From an uncultured Ruminococcus sp. (GTDB taxonomy: Bacteria > Bacillota > Clostridia > Oscillospirales > Ruminococcaceae): DNA of 64,000 nt. Shown here piece by piece: positions 1 through 9,224 of the stretch. The stretch is taken from assembly GCA_934474025.1 (NCBI GenBank), contig CAKSMF010000002.1, positions 186,001-250,000 of the forward strand. Reading direction: 5' to 3'. The notes below the pieces were generated by a model. That model was not told the DNA's origin. It saw nothing but the letters and a program-made list of their open reading frames with translations, and did no database searches. Position 1 is the stretch's first letter. Every line of letters starts with the position of its first letter. A program made the translations under genes and the position numbers.

Positions 1-1090
1 AAAGAAGTTTGCCCTTTATTTCCGGAAGTAATGCACTTTCATTGCAAGTAGTTATGAATACCTGCATATCCTTGATTATGTCAAATATGAATTTCTGACG
101 GTTTTCGTCAAGTTCCCCCATGACGTCATCGAGGAATACAACCGGTGAATCATCTGATTTTTTACGGAAAATTTCCGCCTGTGCAAGTTTCATAACAAGT
201 GCAACGCTTTTTATCTGTCCTTGCGAACCGTATTCACGAACGTTAAGACCATTGATTTTTATCAGAATTTCATCTCTGTTTATTCCGGAATGCGTTGAAC
301 CCGTTCGTATATCGTATCCGGAAGATTCCTGTAATTTTCTGAAATATATATCAGCGGATTTTTCGTCTAAAGGTTTCTGAAAATCTTCCGGTTTGTAGAC
401 GTTTGATTTGTATTCAAGTTCAAGTTGTTCCGTACCGCCGGAAAGTTTACGGTAAAGTTCACTGCTTATTTCGTTTATCTGCTGAATGTAATTATTCCGC
501 ATATACGAAATAAACGCACCTTCAACAGATGCTTGCCTGTCCCATATTTCCAGTGAATCCGCTGTTGCTTGATGATTCATAATATCTTTAAGCAAAGCGT
601 TCCGGTGATTCATGATTGTGTTATGCCTGTTTATATGCAGAACGGCAACCGGATTAATTTGTGATGATGCCATATCCACAAAGTTACGGCGTTTTTCGGG
701 AGAGCCTTTTATAATATCAACGTCATCAGGTATAAATACTATGCATTTGAAAACATCAAATAATGCTTTTGTACCTTTCTGCTTTACTCCGTTCAGAAAA
801 ATATTCTTTGTACTGTTAACGCCTTTGGTCATTTCAATTTTTATTTTTTGTTCCCTTATGCTGTCACGGACTTTTATTTCTGATGTCATTTTATTGCCGT
901 AAAGGTTTATATAATCCTTTTCCTTTGAGGAACGAAAACTTTTACAGCCTGACATTATCCATATTGCTTCCAGAAGATTGGTTTTTCCTTGTGCATTCTG
1001 ACCAGAGATTATATTATATTTTGGGTCGGGTTCAAAAGAAATTCCAGATAAATTCCTGAAACCATCAATTTCCGCATAAGTGACAATCAC
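1..1090 (-). CDS. recF: RecF, DNA repair/replication ATPase (3' end outside window)
   Basis: RecF binds gapped DNA and helps load RecA during recombinational repair. The reading frame starts at a GTG (complement of 1088-1090) and runs off the left edge, so about 363 residues are visible, close to the full family length. The N-terminus reads VIVTYAEIDGFRNLSG and is followed by a Walker A motif SGQNAQGKTNLLEA, typical of the RecF/SMC ABC ATPase fold. The GTG overlaps the TGA of the upstream S4 gene (GTGA), which implies translational coupling. The order dnaA-dnaN-S4-recF is the standard Firmicute origin operon and supports the call. Only the C-terminal end is missing. Confidence 0.93.
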   Translation of the reverse strand, partial: MIVTYAEIDGFRNLSGISFEPDPKYNIISGQNAQGKTNLLEAIWIMSGCKSFRSSKEKDYINLYGNKMTSEIKVRDSIREQKIKIEMTKGVNSTKNIFLNGVKQKGTKALFDVFKCIVFIPDDVDIIKGSPEKRRNFVDMASSQINPVAVLHINRHNTIMNHRNALLKDIMNHQATADSLEIWDRQASVEGAFISYMRNNYIQQINEISSELYRKLSGGTEQLELEYKSNVYKPEDFQKPLDEKSADIYFRKLQESSGYDIRTGSTHSGINRDEILIKINGLNVREYGSQGQIKSVALVMKLAQAEIFRKKSDDSPVVFLDDVMGELDENRQKFIFDIIKDMQVFITTCNESALLPEIKGKLL

Positions 1091-1296
1091 TCTATAACGA
1101 CCTCTTTGTCACCATAAGTCACTTTGTCACCAGAACGTATTTTTTTGCCACGCATTGTGCAGACTTCACCGTTTACGAGAATCTGACCGTCCTGTATAAG
1201 CATTTTTGCTTCTCCGCCAGAATTGACCATTGAAGCAAATTTCAATAATGCGTCAAGTTTAATAAATTCCGTTGTTATTTTTACAGATTGTGCCAT
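1087..1296 (-). CDS. yaaA: S4-domain RNA-binding protein, YaaA/RlbA type
   Basis: A small S4-fold protein of 69 residues, of the kind found between dnaN and recF in most Firmicutes. The core KLDALLKFASMVNSGGEAK followed by GQILVNGEVCTMRGKKIRSGD is the S4 RNA-binding motif. I choose the internal ATG (MAQSVKI) because a GGAG sits 8 nt before it, whereas the upstream in-frame ATG six codons earlier overlaps that ribosome site. Its stop overlaps the recF GTG. It probably binds structured RNA or ribosomal particles; the exact role is not shown by the sequence. Confidence 0.85.
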   Translation of the reverse strand: MAQSVKITTEFIKLDALLKFASMVNSGGEAKMLIQDGQILVNGEVCTMRGKKIRSGDKVTYGDKEVVIE

Positions 1297-1319
1297 AAAA
1301 TCAACTCCATTCAAAAATA

Positions 1320-2420
1320 TCAGTTTTTAATCTGAACCGGCATTACAAGGAATATAAAGCTTTCTCCCTCAAGCGGTAAAATTTCAATAACTTTCATTGC
1401 ACCGTTGAAACGTATACGTATTTTATCACCCTCTGATGCACGAATTGCGTCTGCCATAAGTCTGTTATTGAATCCGATTGTAACGGATTCTCCGGTAACG
1501 TCTGCGTTAATGGAATCATTTATTTTACCTATTCCGGTTTTACAGTTAAGCTTTACTGTACCGTTTCCGACTTCGCAACGTATCGGAGTTTTGTTTTTAT
1601 CATCAATCAGAAGTGAACAACGTTCAAGACAAGTAATGAAATCACGTTTGTTCATGATTACTTCTGTTTTGTATTCGGAAGGTATACTAAGTTTGTAGTT
1701 ATGGAACTTTCCTTCAAGCAGACGTGATATTATAAAAACGTTTCCTGTCTGGAATGTTATATGACGGTCGTTAGTGTAAATTGTGCATTCGCTGTCGTCC
1801 TTAATCAGTGAGGAAACTTCAAGTAATGTTTTCTTGGGAACTACAAACTGATAGTTTTCTTTGCAGGAAATAGTTTCGCATTTTATTGCAAGACGGAATC
1901 CATCAATAGCTACCATGTTAAACTTTTCGTTATTGATATCAAAAAGTTCACCAGTAAGAATTGGTTTGCTTTCGTTCATTGATGTAGCATAACTTGTCTG
2001 ATTTATCATTGATTTAAGAATATTATTCTTTACAGCAAATGACTTATCAGAATCTACTACTGGTAAATCTGGATATTCTTCTGCTGACATACCTGAAAAA
2101 CTACATTCTGTTGCACTGCATGATATATTTATAACAAGACTATCGTTTACAACGAATGTTATTTCGTCACCAGACATACGTCTTGTAAATTCACTGAAAA
2201 GTCTTGAACTTACTACAAACTCTCCAGTGTCTTCAGTTATGCAGTTAACGGAAGTACGGATACCAATTTCAAGATTGTAACCTGTAAGTTCAATCTTGTT
2301 AGGAGTAACCTTGACTTTGATTCCCTCAAGAACAGGTAATGTTGATTTAGAAGCAACTGCTTTTGAAACATTGCTTATAGCTTCACTGAGTTCTGTTTTA
2401 TTACATATGAATTTTAACAT
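1320..2420 (-). CDS. dnaN: DNA polymerase III beta sliding clamp
   Basis: The beta clamp tethers the replicative polymerase to DNA as a ring-shaped dimer. The 366-residue product begins MLKFICNKTELSEAISNVSKA and ends LPLEGESFIFLVMPVQ, a slight variant of the usual C-terminal clamp sequence (consensus ends LVMPMR). It has the normal length for three clamp domains. An AGGAGG lies 8 nt before the ATG. It is transcribed leftward behind dnaA, but the intergenic gap of 1.5 kb is much longer than usual and contains the origin, so dnaN may rely on its own promoter. Confidence 0.97.
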   Translation of the reverse strand: MLKFICNKTELSEAISNVSKAVASKSTLPVLEGIKVKVTPNKIELTGYNLEIGIRTSVNCITEDTGEFVVSSRLFSEFTRRMSGDEITFVVNDSLVINISCSATECSFSGMSAEEYPDLPVVDSDKSFAVKNNILKSMINQTSYATSMNESKPILTGELFDINNEKFNMVAIDGFRLAIKCETISCKENYQFVVPKKTLLEVSSLIKDDSECTIYTNDRHITFQTGNVFIISRLLEGKFHNYKLSIPSEYKTEVIMNKRDFITCLERCSLLIDDKNKTPIRCEVGNGTVKLNCKTGIGKINDSINADVTGESVTIGFNNRLMADAIRASEGDKIRIRFNGAMKVIEILPLEGESFIFLVMPVQIKN

Positions 2421-2503
2421 TCAAATTCCTCCTGTTTGTTAATATTTTGTTCATAATTGATTTTTTTGAAATTTGCAGTTTTTTTGGATTTGGAAAATCT
2501 TTC

Positions 2504-2602
2504 GCTTTTCGAAAAAAAATAAAAAAAGAAAAAGAAGAAAAAAAATAAAATAAAATAAAATATAATAGTAGTAGTAGTAGGGGGTGTTGAAAGTGTGGAA
2601 AA
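2504..2602 (-). promoter_or_regulatory. Origin unwinding module: two DnaA boxes, G-tract, DnaA-trios, AT-rich DUE
   Basis: Read on the minus strand (dnaA toward dnaN) the order is: TTTTCCACA (2602-2594), abutting CTTTCAACA (2593-2585), a C-tract (2584-2580), five tandem CTA triplets (TAG x5 at 2566-2580 on the plus strand), then TTTTA repeats and a T-rich run. This is the layout of the Bacillus subtilis basal unwinding system, where paired DnaA boxes and a GC cluster precede DnaA-trios next to the duplex-unwinding element beside dnaN. The match in order, orientation and spacing is direct. Function is inferred from the family. Confidence 0.85.
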
Positions 2603-2902
2603 ACTTCGTTTGCCCCTATTTTAAGCCAAAATCGAACGTGGAAAATTGTTGAAAAGCTGTTGAAAGTGTGTTGAAAGTATGTGGAAAACTTTTCAAGTTA
2701 AATATTTTAGCTGTAATATCAGCAAACATATTAACATTATAGTCAAAAACAAGCGATTTTAGAACGTTTGTTCTCGAAAGTTTTCAACATAGTGTTGAAA
2801 CTGTTGAAAGTGAAATTGTGGAAAATGTGGAAAACTTTTTTTGATAGCATGTTTTAGTGCTAATTTAAGCTTTAAAATGGCTTTTCACAAAACTATCATA
2901 AT

Positions 2903-3910
2903 TGTTAGTTTAGTGTTGAAATTGGTGGAAAACTAAAAATCAACATGTCAAAACCACCAAAAAATGTGGCATTAACAAATTATGAACGGCATTTTTTGCC
3001 AAATTAAATCATTTTCAATTTACTGCTTTAAATTGTGATTAGGTCAAAAAAGTGTTATTTTATGTTGAAAACTAATTTGTTAAAATAAAAAATATGATTT
3101 TTTTTACGTAATACTATGACAAACTGTTACATATGTTGAAAACTTTTTTCTGTTGAAACACTGTTAGTTTGCTGTGGAAAACTCTTGTTTGCAGATAGTA
3201 ATAAAATGGTTTTTAGCTAAAAATCAGCTCTATGAATTTCTTGAATTTCGTTCATATTTTTTATATAGATTTGTAACATTTATTTTTGCAATTTTGTTCA
3301 CAAACGAATCATTAACTTATCACAATATTATCACAGATTTTTTTGCCTATTTATAAGATTTTCTAATTATATAGTAGAAATTTAAATCCTACCTAATTAG
3401 TAGAAAAACTGTTGAAAACCTGTTAGTTTAGTGTTGAAAAACTGTTGAAAAATGAATTTGTAAATATGGTTAAATATAGAAATTAAATATAAATAAGTTC
3501 ACTTGACCATGTTCATAATTTATACATATATGTTAGCATAGTAAAACAAATTGTTGAAAACTATATTTTTAAATATATAAACAATTTTTTAATCTCTTAA
3601 AACAGACTAAAATAAATTGTTATATAATTTAACAATTATGTTGAAAACTTGTTAGTTTAGTGTTGAAAGTCTGTGGAAAACTATATTTATAAAATATTTT
3701 AATTTGACGTTTTTGACCCATTTCATAATTTCGTAACATTTTCAAAATAAACATATGTTCTTTTTACAATTTGTTCATAATTTGATTTTCAGATTAAAAT
3801 ATATAATCATATAGAATTTTTAGCTTAATATAGTGTTAAATTGATTTTGTTAAAAATTTTATTACTATGTTGAAAACCTGTTAGTTTAGTGTTGAAAGTC
3901 TGTTGAAAAT
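2903..3910 (+). repeat. Five regularly spaced long origin repeats (TGTTAGTTT...GTTGAAA)
   Basis: The sequence TGTTAGTTT, followed within a few bases by TGTTGAAA or TGTGGAAA, begins at 2903, 3162, 3421, 3650 and 3879. The last three copies are preceded by TGTTGAAAAC and continue TAGTGTTGAAA(G/A). The spacings are 259, 259, 229 and 229 bp. The intervening DNA is AT-rich and only weakly alike between units. These look like higher-order DnaA-binding clusters, distinct from the isolated boxes. Confidence 0.75.
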
Positions 3911-3946
3911 TTTATAGTAAAAATATTTCCTGTTTATTGTTAAAAA

Positions 3947-5314
3947 TTATTGCTTACCCTTGTCTTTTATGTTTTTTATGATGTCATTAACAAGATTTCT
4001 TAAATTTGCATCTTTTTTCATTGCCTCAGTAACACTTGTAACCGAGTAAACAATAGTTGAATGGTCACGACCGCCAAATTCAGTTCCGATAGCAGCAAGT
4101 GGCATCTGTGTTATTTCTCTGACAACGTATATAGCTACCTTTCTGGCTATGGAAATCTGAGCAGAACGTTTATTTGAACGTAAGTCTTCCGGAGATACCC
4201 CATAAACGTTTGAAACTTCAGATATTATTTTTTCTACAGTTATAGGCATTGGCTGTTCATTGGTGAGAACATCTCTTATTACGCTCTGAGCCATTGAAAT
4301 AGTTATAGGACTTCCAGCAAAGTGGTTGAGTGCTTTAAGACGCATAACTGCACCTTCAAGCTGTCTTATGTTTGATTTAAGACGATTAGCCATAAATTCG
4401 GCAACTTCCCCAGGCATTCGCAGGTCAAGAAGTTCAGATTTTCTGTTGATTATTGCAAGTCTTGTTTCGTAGTCAGGTGCAGAAATATCAGCTATGAGTC
4501 CTCCCTCAAAACGTGTTATAAGACGCTTTTCAAGAGTCTGGAGTTCTTTAGGGGCTTTATCGGAAGTTATAACAATCTGTCGTCCCTCCTGATGTAGCTG
4601 GTAGAATGTATGGAAAAATTCTTCCTGCATACGCTCCTTGCCTACAAAGAACTGAATATCATCGATAAGCAATAAATCTGCTGTACGGTATTTGTCATGA
4701 AAATCAGAAATAAGCTTGTCGCTAAGTGAACTTACAAGGTCATTGCCGAAAGTTTCGCTTGTAACATAAACAATATTTAATTCAGGGTGACGTTGACGTA
4801 CTTCATTTGCAATTGCTGTGATGAGATGAGTTTTTCCCATTCCCGAAGGTCCATATATAAACAATGGATTGTAGTCTGGGATAACTTCTTCGCCACAGTT
4901 TTTAGCTACTGATTTACAGCAAGCTAAAGCAAATTCGTTTGAACGTCCCTGAATGAAAGTATCGAATGTATAGTCGTAATTTGCGAATTTGTATGACTGT
5001 TCAAGTTCAGCGTGTTTCTGGTCAATGTCATTATTTGTTGGTGTGCTGGCTTTATTCTGTTCTGATTCGACATTTATAATTATATTCACGTCAAGACCGA
5101 GAAGATTTTTAAAAGCCTCTTTAAGTATTGTCCCATAAGTAGACATAACAATACCTTTTTGAAAGCCTGTCTGAATTTTAAATACTGCATCAGTACCGTT
5201 GAAACTTACTGGTTTGAGTGGTTCAATCCATGTGTTCAGACCTATTGAAGGAATCTTGTTGTTTTCAAGGCAGTATTTTTTTACATTTTCAAAAACTTCC
5301 TCAAATGAGTTCAT
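3947..5314 (-). CDS. dnaA: Chromosomal replication initiator DnaA
   Basis: DnaA binds origin boxes and opens the duplex. At 455 residues it has the normal length and all four domains: an N-terminal oligomerisation domain, a short variable linker rich in N/E/Q near residue 80-105, an AAA+ core with Walker A GPSGMGKTH near residue 155 and Walker B LLIDDIQF, and a C-terminal helix-turn-helix with the DnaA signature GGRDHSTIVYSV. A GGAGG precedes the ATG. It is transcribed away from rpmH, the usual divergent origin arrangement. A plausible promoter lies at 5442-5469. Confidence 0.98.
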   Translation of the reverse strand: MNSFEEVFENVKKYCLENNKIPSIGLNTWIEPLKPVSFNGTDAVFKIQTGFQKGIVMSTYGTILKEAFKNLLGLDVNIIINVESEQNKASTPTNNDIDQKHAELEQSYKFANYDYTFDTFIQGRSNEFALACCKSVAKNCGEEVIPDYNPLFIYGPSGMGKTHLITAIANEVRQRHPELNIVYVTSETFGNDLVSSLSDKLISDFHDKYRTADLLLIDDIQFFVGKERMQEEFFHTFYQLHQEGRQIVITSDKAPKELQTLEKRLITRFEGGLIADISAPDYETRLAIINRKSELLDLRMPGEVAEFMANRLKSNIRQLEGAVMRLKALNHFAGSPITISMAQSVIRDVLTNEQPMPITVEKIISEVSNVYGVSPEDLRSNKRSAQISIARKVAIYVVREITQMPLAAIGTEFGGRDHSTIVYSVTSVTEAMKKDANLRNLVNDIIKNIKDKGKQ

Positions 5315-5441
5315 ATTTAACCTCCGTATTTCATATATTTTCTTTCAATCCATAGTTGATGTTTGTTATGAGGATATTGGAAAGTACCGAATGTCACATT
5401 AATTTTGTAACAGCAGGAAATACCAATTTATCTCCGAATTA

Positions 5442-5469
5442 ACTATAGTTTGATTTTTTTGTAATGCAA
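5442..5469 (-). promoter_or_regulatory. Probable dnaA promoter
   Basis: On the minus strand TTGCAT (5469-5464) is separated by 16 nt from TATAGT (5447-5442), about 120 nt upstream of dnaA. Both hexamers deviate from the sigma-A consensus, so this is tentative. The rest of the 5315-5871 gap is AT-rich with no gene. A single TTATACACA (8/9 match to a DnaA box) occurs near 5628. Confidence 0.4.
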
Positions 5470-5871
5470 TCAGCCACTTTCAGAAGCAGTGAAATCATTA
5501 ACAATTTTTATTGAAAACAGCAAAAAATCGCCGTTTCTTTCTTATTAATATTATATCATATTCGAGATAAAAAAGCAAGTGTTTTTTCAAAAAAAGTGCC
5601 GAAATTTTGCAATAAAATTTGTTTATACACAGCATTATTTTAAACAAAATCAACAAAAAAATATAAAAATTAAATCAAAATTTGATGTATATTTTTTTAA
5701 TTTACAAAAAAATTTAAGAAAATATAAAAAGTCAAATTTTTGCTATTTTTTACGACTTTAAATTATGAAAATATGTATATTTTTATCATCGGGCAAGCGT
5801 TTATTTTTGTAGGAAAATTTGGTTAAAATAAATAAAAATGTGCTTTTTTCAAAAAAATTTTCCTGAATTGC

Positions 5872-5900
5872 TTGACATGCTTGTTTTTTTGTTATATAAT
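5872..5900 (+). promoter_or_regulatory. Strong sigma-A promoter for rpmH
   Basis: A perfect TTGACA (5872-5877), a 17-nt spacer and a perfect TATAAT (5895-5900), giving a start near 5907 and a leader of about 105 nt before rpmH. Confidence 0.9.
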
Positions 5901-6012
5901 AAGCAAGTGTTGTAATGCATTTCTAATTGCATTAACCTGTTTAGCTATCAGGACTTCTGAACACTTTGCTTCGGAGTTCCTATATACAATTCGCAGAGAG
6001 GAGGAACTGAAT

Positions 6013-6147
6013 ATGAAAAGAACATATCAGCCTAAGAAGCTCCACAGAAAGAAGGAGCATGGTTTCATGAAAAGAATGTCTACTAAGAACGGCAGAAAGG
6101 TTTTAGCTCGTAGAAGAACTAAGGGCAGAGCAAGATTAACTCACTGA
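6013..6147 (+). CDS. rpmH: 50S ribosomal protein L34
   Basis: A 44-residue basic protein, MKRTYQPKKLHRKKEHGF to GRARLTH, the invariant L34 sequence pattern and length. The start is fixed by an AGGAGG 8 nt upstream; a longer in-frame start at 5872 would lie in the promoter and is wrong. It heads the rightward origin operon rpmH-rnpA-yidD-yidC-jag and has its own strong promoter and a terminator directly behind it. Confidence 0.97.
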   Translation: MKRTYQPKKLHRKKEHGFMKRMSTKNGRKVLARRRTKGRARLTH

Positions 6148-6154
6148 CGAGGCT

Positions 6155-6185
6155 GACCACAAAATCTATTTTTGTGGTCTTTTTT
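6155..6185 (+). terminator. Rho-independent terminator/attenuator between rpmH and rnpA
   Basis: Perfect 10-bp stem GACCACAAAA / TTTTGTGGTC with a 5-nt loop followed by six Ts. Because rnpA lacks an obvious promoter of its own, this may set the ratio of L34 to RNase P protein rather than fully stop transcription. Confidence 0.85.
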
Positions 6186-6248
6186 GTTAACAACCCCTTA
6201 TTTTCTATTATGAAATGGATTTTTTAGTCCCGCTTAAAAGGTAATATT

Positions 6249-6617
6249 ATGCTTTATACAGAAATCCTTAATAATAACAAAGATTTTGTCGCCCTTTACA
6301 AAAAAGGCAGATTTACTGCATCAAAGTATTCGGTGATATATGTTAAGCCAAATAACAAACCGTTTAACCGTCTCGGAATTACTGCCAGCAAAAAAATTGG
6401 AAATGCTGTTTGCAGAAACAGGGCTAAAAGACTTATCAGGCTTGCTTATCGTAACGCTGAAATAAGGCTTCCTGTTGGTATTGATGTAGTCATTGTTGCA
6501 AGAACTCCTATTTGCAGTATCAAATCTCAGGAATATTGCGGATATATGGAAAAATACGGCGTTCCGGAAATTATCAGACTCTATGAGAATTTTTCCGGAG
6601 AAAGAAAGCAAAAATGA
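6249..6617 (+). CDS. rnpA: Ribonuclease P protein component
   Basis: Protein subunit of RNase P, which matures the 5' ends of tRNAs. It has 122 residues with the family RNR signature CRNRAKRLIRLAYR and the preceding LGITASKKIGNAV stretch. It sits in the canonical place after rpmH. The last codons overlap yidD (ATGA at 6614-6617), implying coupled translation. The ribosome site (AAAAGG) is modest. Confidence 0.95.
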   Translation: MLYTEILNNNKDFVALYKKGRFTASKYSVIYVKPNNKPFNRLGITASKKIGNAVCRNRAKRLIRLAYRNAEIRLPVGIDVVIVARTPICSIKSQEYCGYMEKYGVPEIIRLYENFSGERKQK

Positions 6618-6895
6618 AATTTATTTTTATTTCAATAGTTAAGTTTTACAAGAAATTTATTTCACCGCTGTTTCCTCCATGCTGTAAGTACTATCCGACG
6701 TGCAGTACTTACACATTGACAGCTATTGAACGTTTTGGAGCGTTAAGAGGTACACTTCTTGCAATATGGAGGATTCTGCGTTGTAATCCGTGGTCTATGG
6801 GCGGTATAGACTATGTACCGGAAAAATTTACTTTTAAGGTAAAAAAGTACGATTACAGCAGTGATGATTTCTGTAATCAACATAATGATGAATAA
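6614..6895 (+). CDS. yidD: Membrane protein insertion efficiency factor YidD
   Basis: A 93-residue protein with the YidD core: PPCCKYYPTCSTYTLTAIERFGALRG and LRCNPWSMGGIDYVP. Family members are short amphipathic proteins of the inner membrane face that assist YidC-dependent insertion. It starts inside the rnpA stop and is followed by yidC 26 nt later, the conserved order. Confidence 0.94.
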   Translation: MKFIFISIVKFYKKFISPLFPPCCKYYPTCSTYTLTAIERFGALRGTLLAIWRILRCNPWSMGGIDYVPEKFTFKVKKYDYSSDDFCNQHNDE

Positions 6896-6921
6896 GACAA
6901 CAAAAATGAGAGGTATTGAAA

Positions 6922-8067
6922 TTGAATTCACTTTATGACATTATCGGTATCCCCTTTGGATATCTGATGTATCTTATTTATTCACTGTGTCATAATTATG
7001 CTTTGGCTATAATTATATTCACAGTAGTTACAAAGCTTTTGCTTTTCCCTGTAAACTATCATACTCAGAAAGGTTCAGCACGTATGCAGTTGCTTAACCC
7101 TAAAATGCAAAAGTTGCGTAAAAGTTTTGCAAATAATCCGCAAAGACTTCAGGAAGAACAACAGAAATTATATCAGCAGGAAGGCATTAATCCTATGGGG
7201 TCATGTTTGCCGGCATTTGTGCAGATGTTCCTGCTTTTTGGAGTAATTGACGTTGTTTACAAACCTATAACACATATTCTGCATATTTCTAAAAACGTTC
7301 GTCAGGCAGCCTTTGATATTGCTGTGCAACTAAGCGGAAGCAGTAATAACACTTTCAAGTCGCTCCGTAGTGAACTTGTTACTATGGAACAGCTTCACAA
7401 AAACCCCGATAAATTCAGCGGACTTGCTGAAAACTTCTCTCAGAAAGTTTCTGAATTCAGCGATAACTATACATTGTTTGGGGCAAATCTCGGTAAAGTT
7501 CCGGAACTTCACCCTGAAACATGGAATACAGAATCTATAATACTTTTCTGTATACCGTTTCTTGCCGGACTTGCACAGTTAATACAATCGATATATAGTC
7601 AGGTTTATCAGAAAAAACATAATCCCGATATGCCAAATGGTGGCTGTATGATGGCTATGATGTATATTATGCCTATTATGTCAGTTGTATGGGCTTTTGC
7701 ACTTCCTGCCGGTATCGGATTTTATTGGATATGGTCATCACTGTTTTCACTGTTAATCAACTTTGGACTTAATCAGTATTTTACTCCCGAACGTACAATG
7801 AAAATTAACGAGAAAGAAAAGGAAAAAGCTCGTATATATGCTGAAAAGCACCCCGAAAAGAAAACTTTTATGCAGAAAATGCTTGACCAGCAGGCAGAGC
7901 TTGAACGTCAGCAGAATGGCGGTACATCTTCCAAAAATAACGGCAATAAGTCTTCACGTTCGGAAATGAACAAGTATAACCGTGAAAAAATTAACGACGC
8001 CCGCAAGCGTATGGCTGAAAAATATGGGGAAGTATATGACGAAAACGACAATGATAATGATGATTAG
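6922..8067 (+). CDS. yidC: Membrane protein insertase YidC/OxaI
   Basis: Inserts and folds membrane proteins. The 381-residue product has a first membrane segment near residues 10-35, the conserved FPVNYHTQKGSARMQLLNPKMQKLR coiled region, and further hydrophobic segments (CLPAFVQMFLLFGVIDVVY; AQLIQSIYSQ onward; YIMPIMSVVWAFALPAGIGFYW). The tail is highly charged (basic and Glu/Asn-rich), as in Gram-positive homologues. I choose the TTG at 6922 because AGG of GAGAGG lies 8 nt upstream; the TTG at 6916 is only 2 nt from it. Confidence 0.94.
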   Translation: MNSLYDIIGIPFGYLMYLIYSLCHNYALAIIIFTVVTKLLLFPVNYHTQKGSARMQLLNPKMQKLRKSFANNPQRLQEEQQKLYQQEGINPMGSCLPAFVQMFLLFGVIDVVYKPITHILHISKNVRQAAFDIAVQLSGSSNNTFKSLRSELVTMEQLHKNPDKFSGLAENFSQKVSEFSDNYTLFGANLGKVPELHPETWNTESIILFCIPFLAGLAQLIQSIYSQVYQKKHNPDMPNGGCMMAMMYIMPIMSVVWAFALPAGIGFYWIWSSLFSLLINFGLNQYFTPERTMKINEKEKEKARIYAEKHPEKKTFMQKMLDQQAELERQQNGGTSSKNNGNKSSRSEMNKYNREKINDARKRMAEKYGEVYDENDNDNDD

Positions 8068-8090
8068 AAACCTTTATGGAGGTATAAAAA

Positions 8091-9224
8091 ATGACTGAAA
8101 TTTTTATTGCTAAAACGGTGGAAGAAGCTAAAAGACTCGCCGTTGAAAAGTTTGGCAAGGACATAAATGAAATAAATTTTGAAGTAATCGAAGAACCTAA
8201 AAAAGGCTTTTTGGGAATGAGGGCGAAAAACGCTAAAGTAAAAGCAACTTATGTTGAAGTAATTAATGAAACTCCTGCTGAATCTGTTCCGGAAGTTTCA
8301 ACACCAGTTGAACAAATTGTTGAAAAACAAGAGATTTCAAAACCAGTTGTTGAAGTTCCTGTTGAAGAAAGCAATGTTTCAACAACGGTCGAAGAAAATG
8401 TTGGAAAACAAGAAGTTTCAGAACCAGTTATTGAAACTTCACAGAACCAGCAGAATGTTAAAGAAGTTTCCACGGAAGCACCTGTTGAAACTGTTGAAAA
8501 AAACGACGATGAAAATAGTTATTCAATTGAGAATTTTACACTCATTGAAGATGATGCTCTTATGCACCCAAAGGTTAAACTTGCTCTTGACTACATCACA
8601 AGTATTTTAAGAGCTATGAATATTACACCAAAATTTACCGTATACCAGAATGAAACAGGTTCAGTAATAAACATTGACAGCAACAATAACGGTACTGTTA
8701 TTGGTAGACGTGGTGAAACTCTTGATTCAATACAGTATTTGTGTTCAATTATCGCAAACAAGGGTGATAAGGACTATTTCCGTATTACAATTGACTGTCT
8801 TGGATATCGTAAAAAACGCCGTGAAACTCTTGAACAGCTTGCTGTAAAGGTTTCAAAATCGGTTCTCAAGACAGGACGTTCACAGCCTCTTGAACCTATG
8901 AATCCTTATGAAAGACGTGTTATTCATTCGGCTGTATCTGCAATTGAGGGTGTTTCATCACATTCAGTCGGCGAAGAACCTTACAGAAAAATAATAATTT
9001 CTTCCGATAATCCGAAAAATAACGGAAAAAGACGTGACCGTCGTAATGGTCAGCGTAATGACAGACGCAACAGCCGTCCGAGAAATCATGAAAACTTTGA
9101 AAGAAAATTTGAAAATTTTGAAAGAAAAAAAGTAGACCTTTCCACAAGTTTTGAAAAGGATTATAAGCGTCCAAAACCGGAAGACAGCATAGAGGGAGGT
9201 CTTTACGGAAAAATAGAACTTTAA
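8091..9224 (+). CDS. jag: Jag/KhpB-type RNA-binding protein (Jag_N-KH-R3H)
   Basis: A 377-residue cytoplasmic RNA-binding protein. The N-terminal Jag_N domain reads MTEIFIAKTVEEAKRLAVEKFG and ends KKGFLGMRAKNAKV. A Val/Glu/Pro-rich linker (about residues 60-135) contains repeated 'VEEN.../QEVS.PV' units. A KH domain with GRRGETLDSIQYL follows, then an R3H domain NPYERRVIHSAVSAIEG. The C-terminus is Arg/Asn-rich. GGAGG precedes the ATG. A duplicated copy of its last 31 codons lies just downstream. Confidence 0.93.
   Translation: MTEIFIAKTVEEAKRLAVEKFGKDINEINFEVIEEPKKGFLGMRAKNAKVKATYVEVINETPAESVPEVSTPVEQIVEKQEISKPVVEVPVEESNVSTTVEENVGKQEVSEPVIETSQNQQNVKEVSTEAPVETVEKNDDENSYSIENFTLIEDDALMHPKVKLALDYITSILRAMNITPKFTVYQNETGSVINIDSNNNGTVIGRRGETLDSIQYLCSIIANKGDKDYFRITIDCLGYRKKRRETLEQLAVKVSKSVLKTGRSQPLEPMNPYERRVIHSAVSAIEGVSSHSVGEEPYRKIIISSDNPKNNGKRRDRRNGQRNDRRNSRPRNHENFERKFENFERKKVDLSTSFEKDYKRPKPEDSIEGGLYGKIEL

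Larger units (their letters stand above)
2421..3946. other. oriC region, dnaA-dnaN intergenic, densely packed DnaA-box-like sites
   Basis: A 1.5-kb AT-rich gap without a credible gene. It holds more than twenty copies of TGTTGAAA or TGTGGAAA, nearly all on the plus strand, i.e. TTTTCAACA/TTTTCCACA on the minus strand. TTTTCCACA is one mismatch from the classical DnaA box TTATCCACA. The clustering, the position between dnaA and dnaN, and the DnaA-trio module at the dnaN end all point to the initiator-binding part of the chromosome origin. That this species' DnaA prefers TTTTC(C/A)ACA is inference. Confidence 0.85.

Noticed and set aside
2580..3915. Possible CRISPR array from the many short GTTGAAA repeats
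   Set aside because: The repeats are 9-20 bp with irregular and overly long spacing at the fine scale and lie between dnaA and dnaN. DnaA-box clustering explains them.
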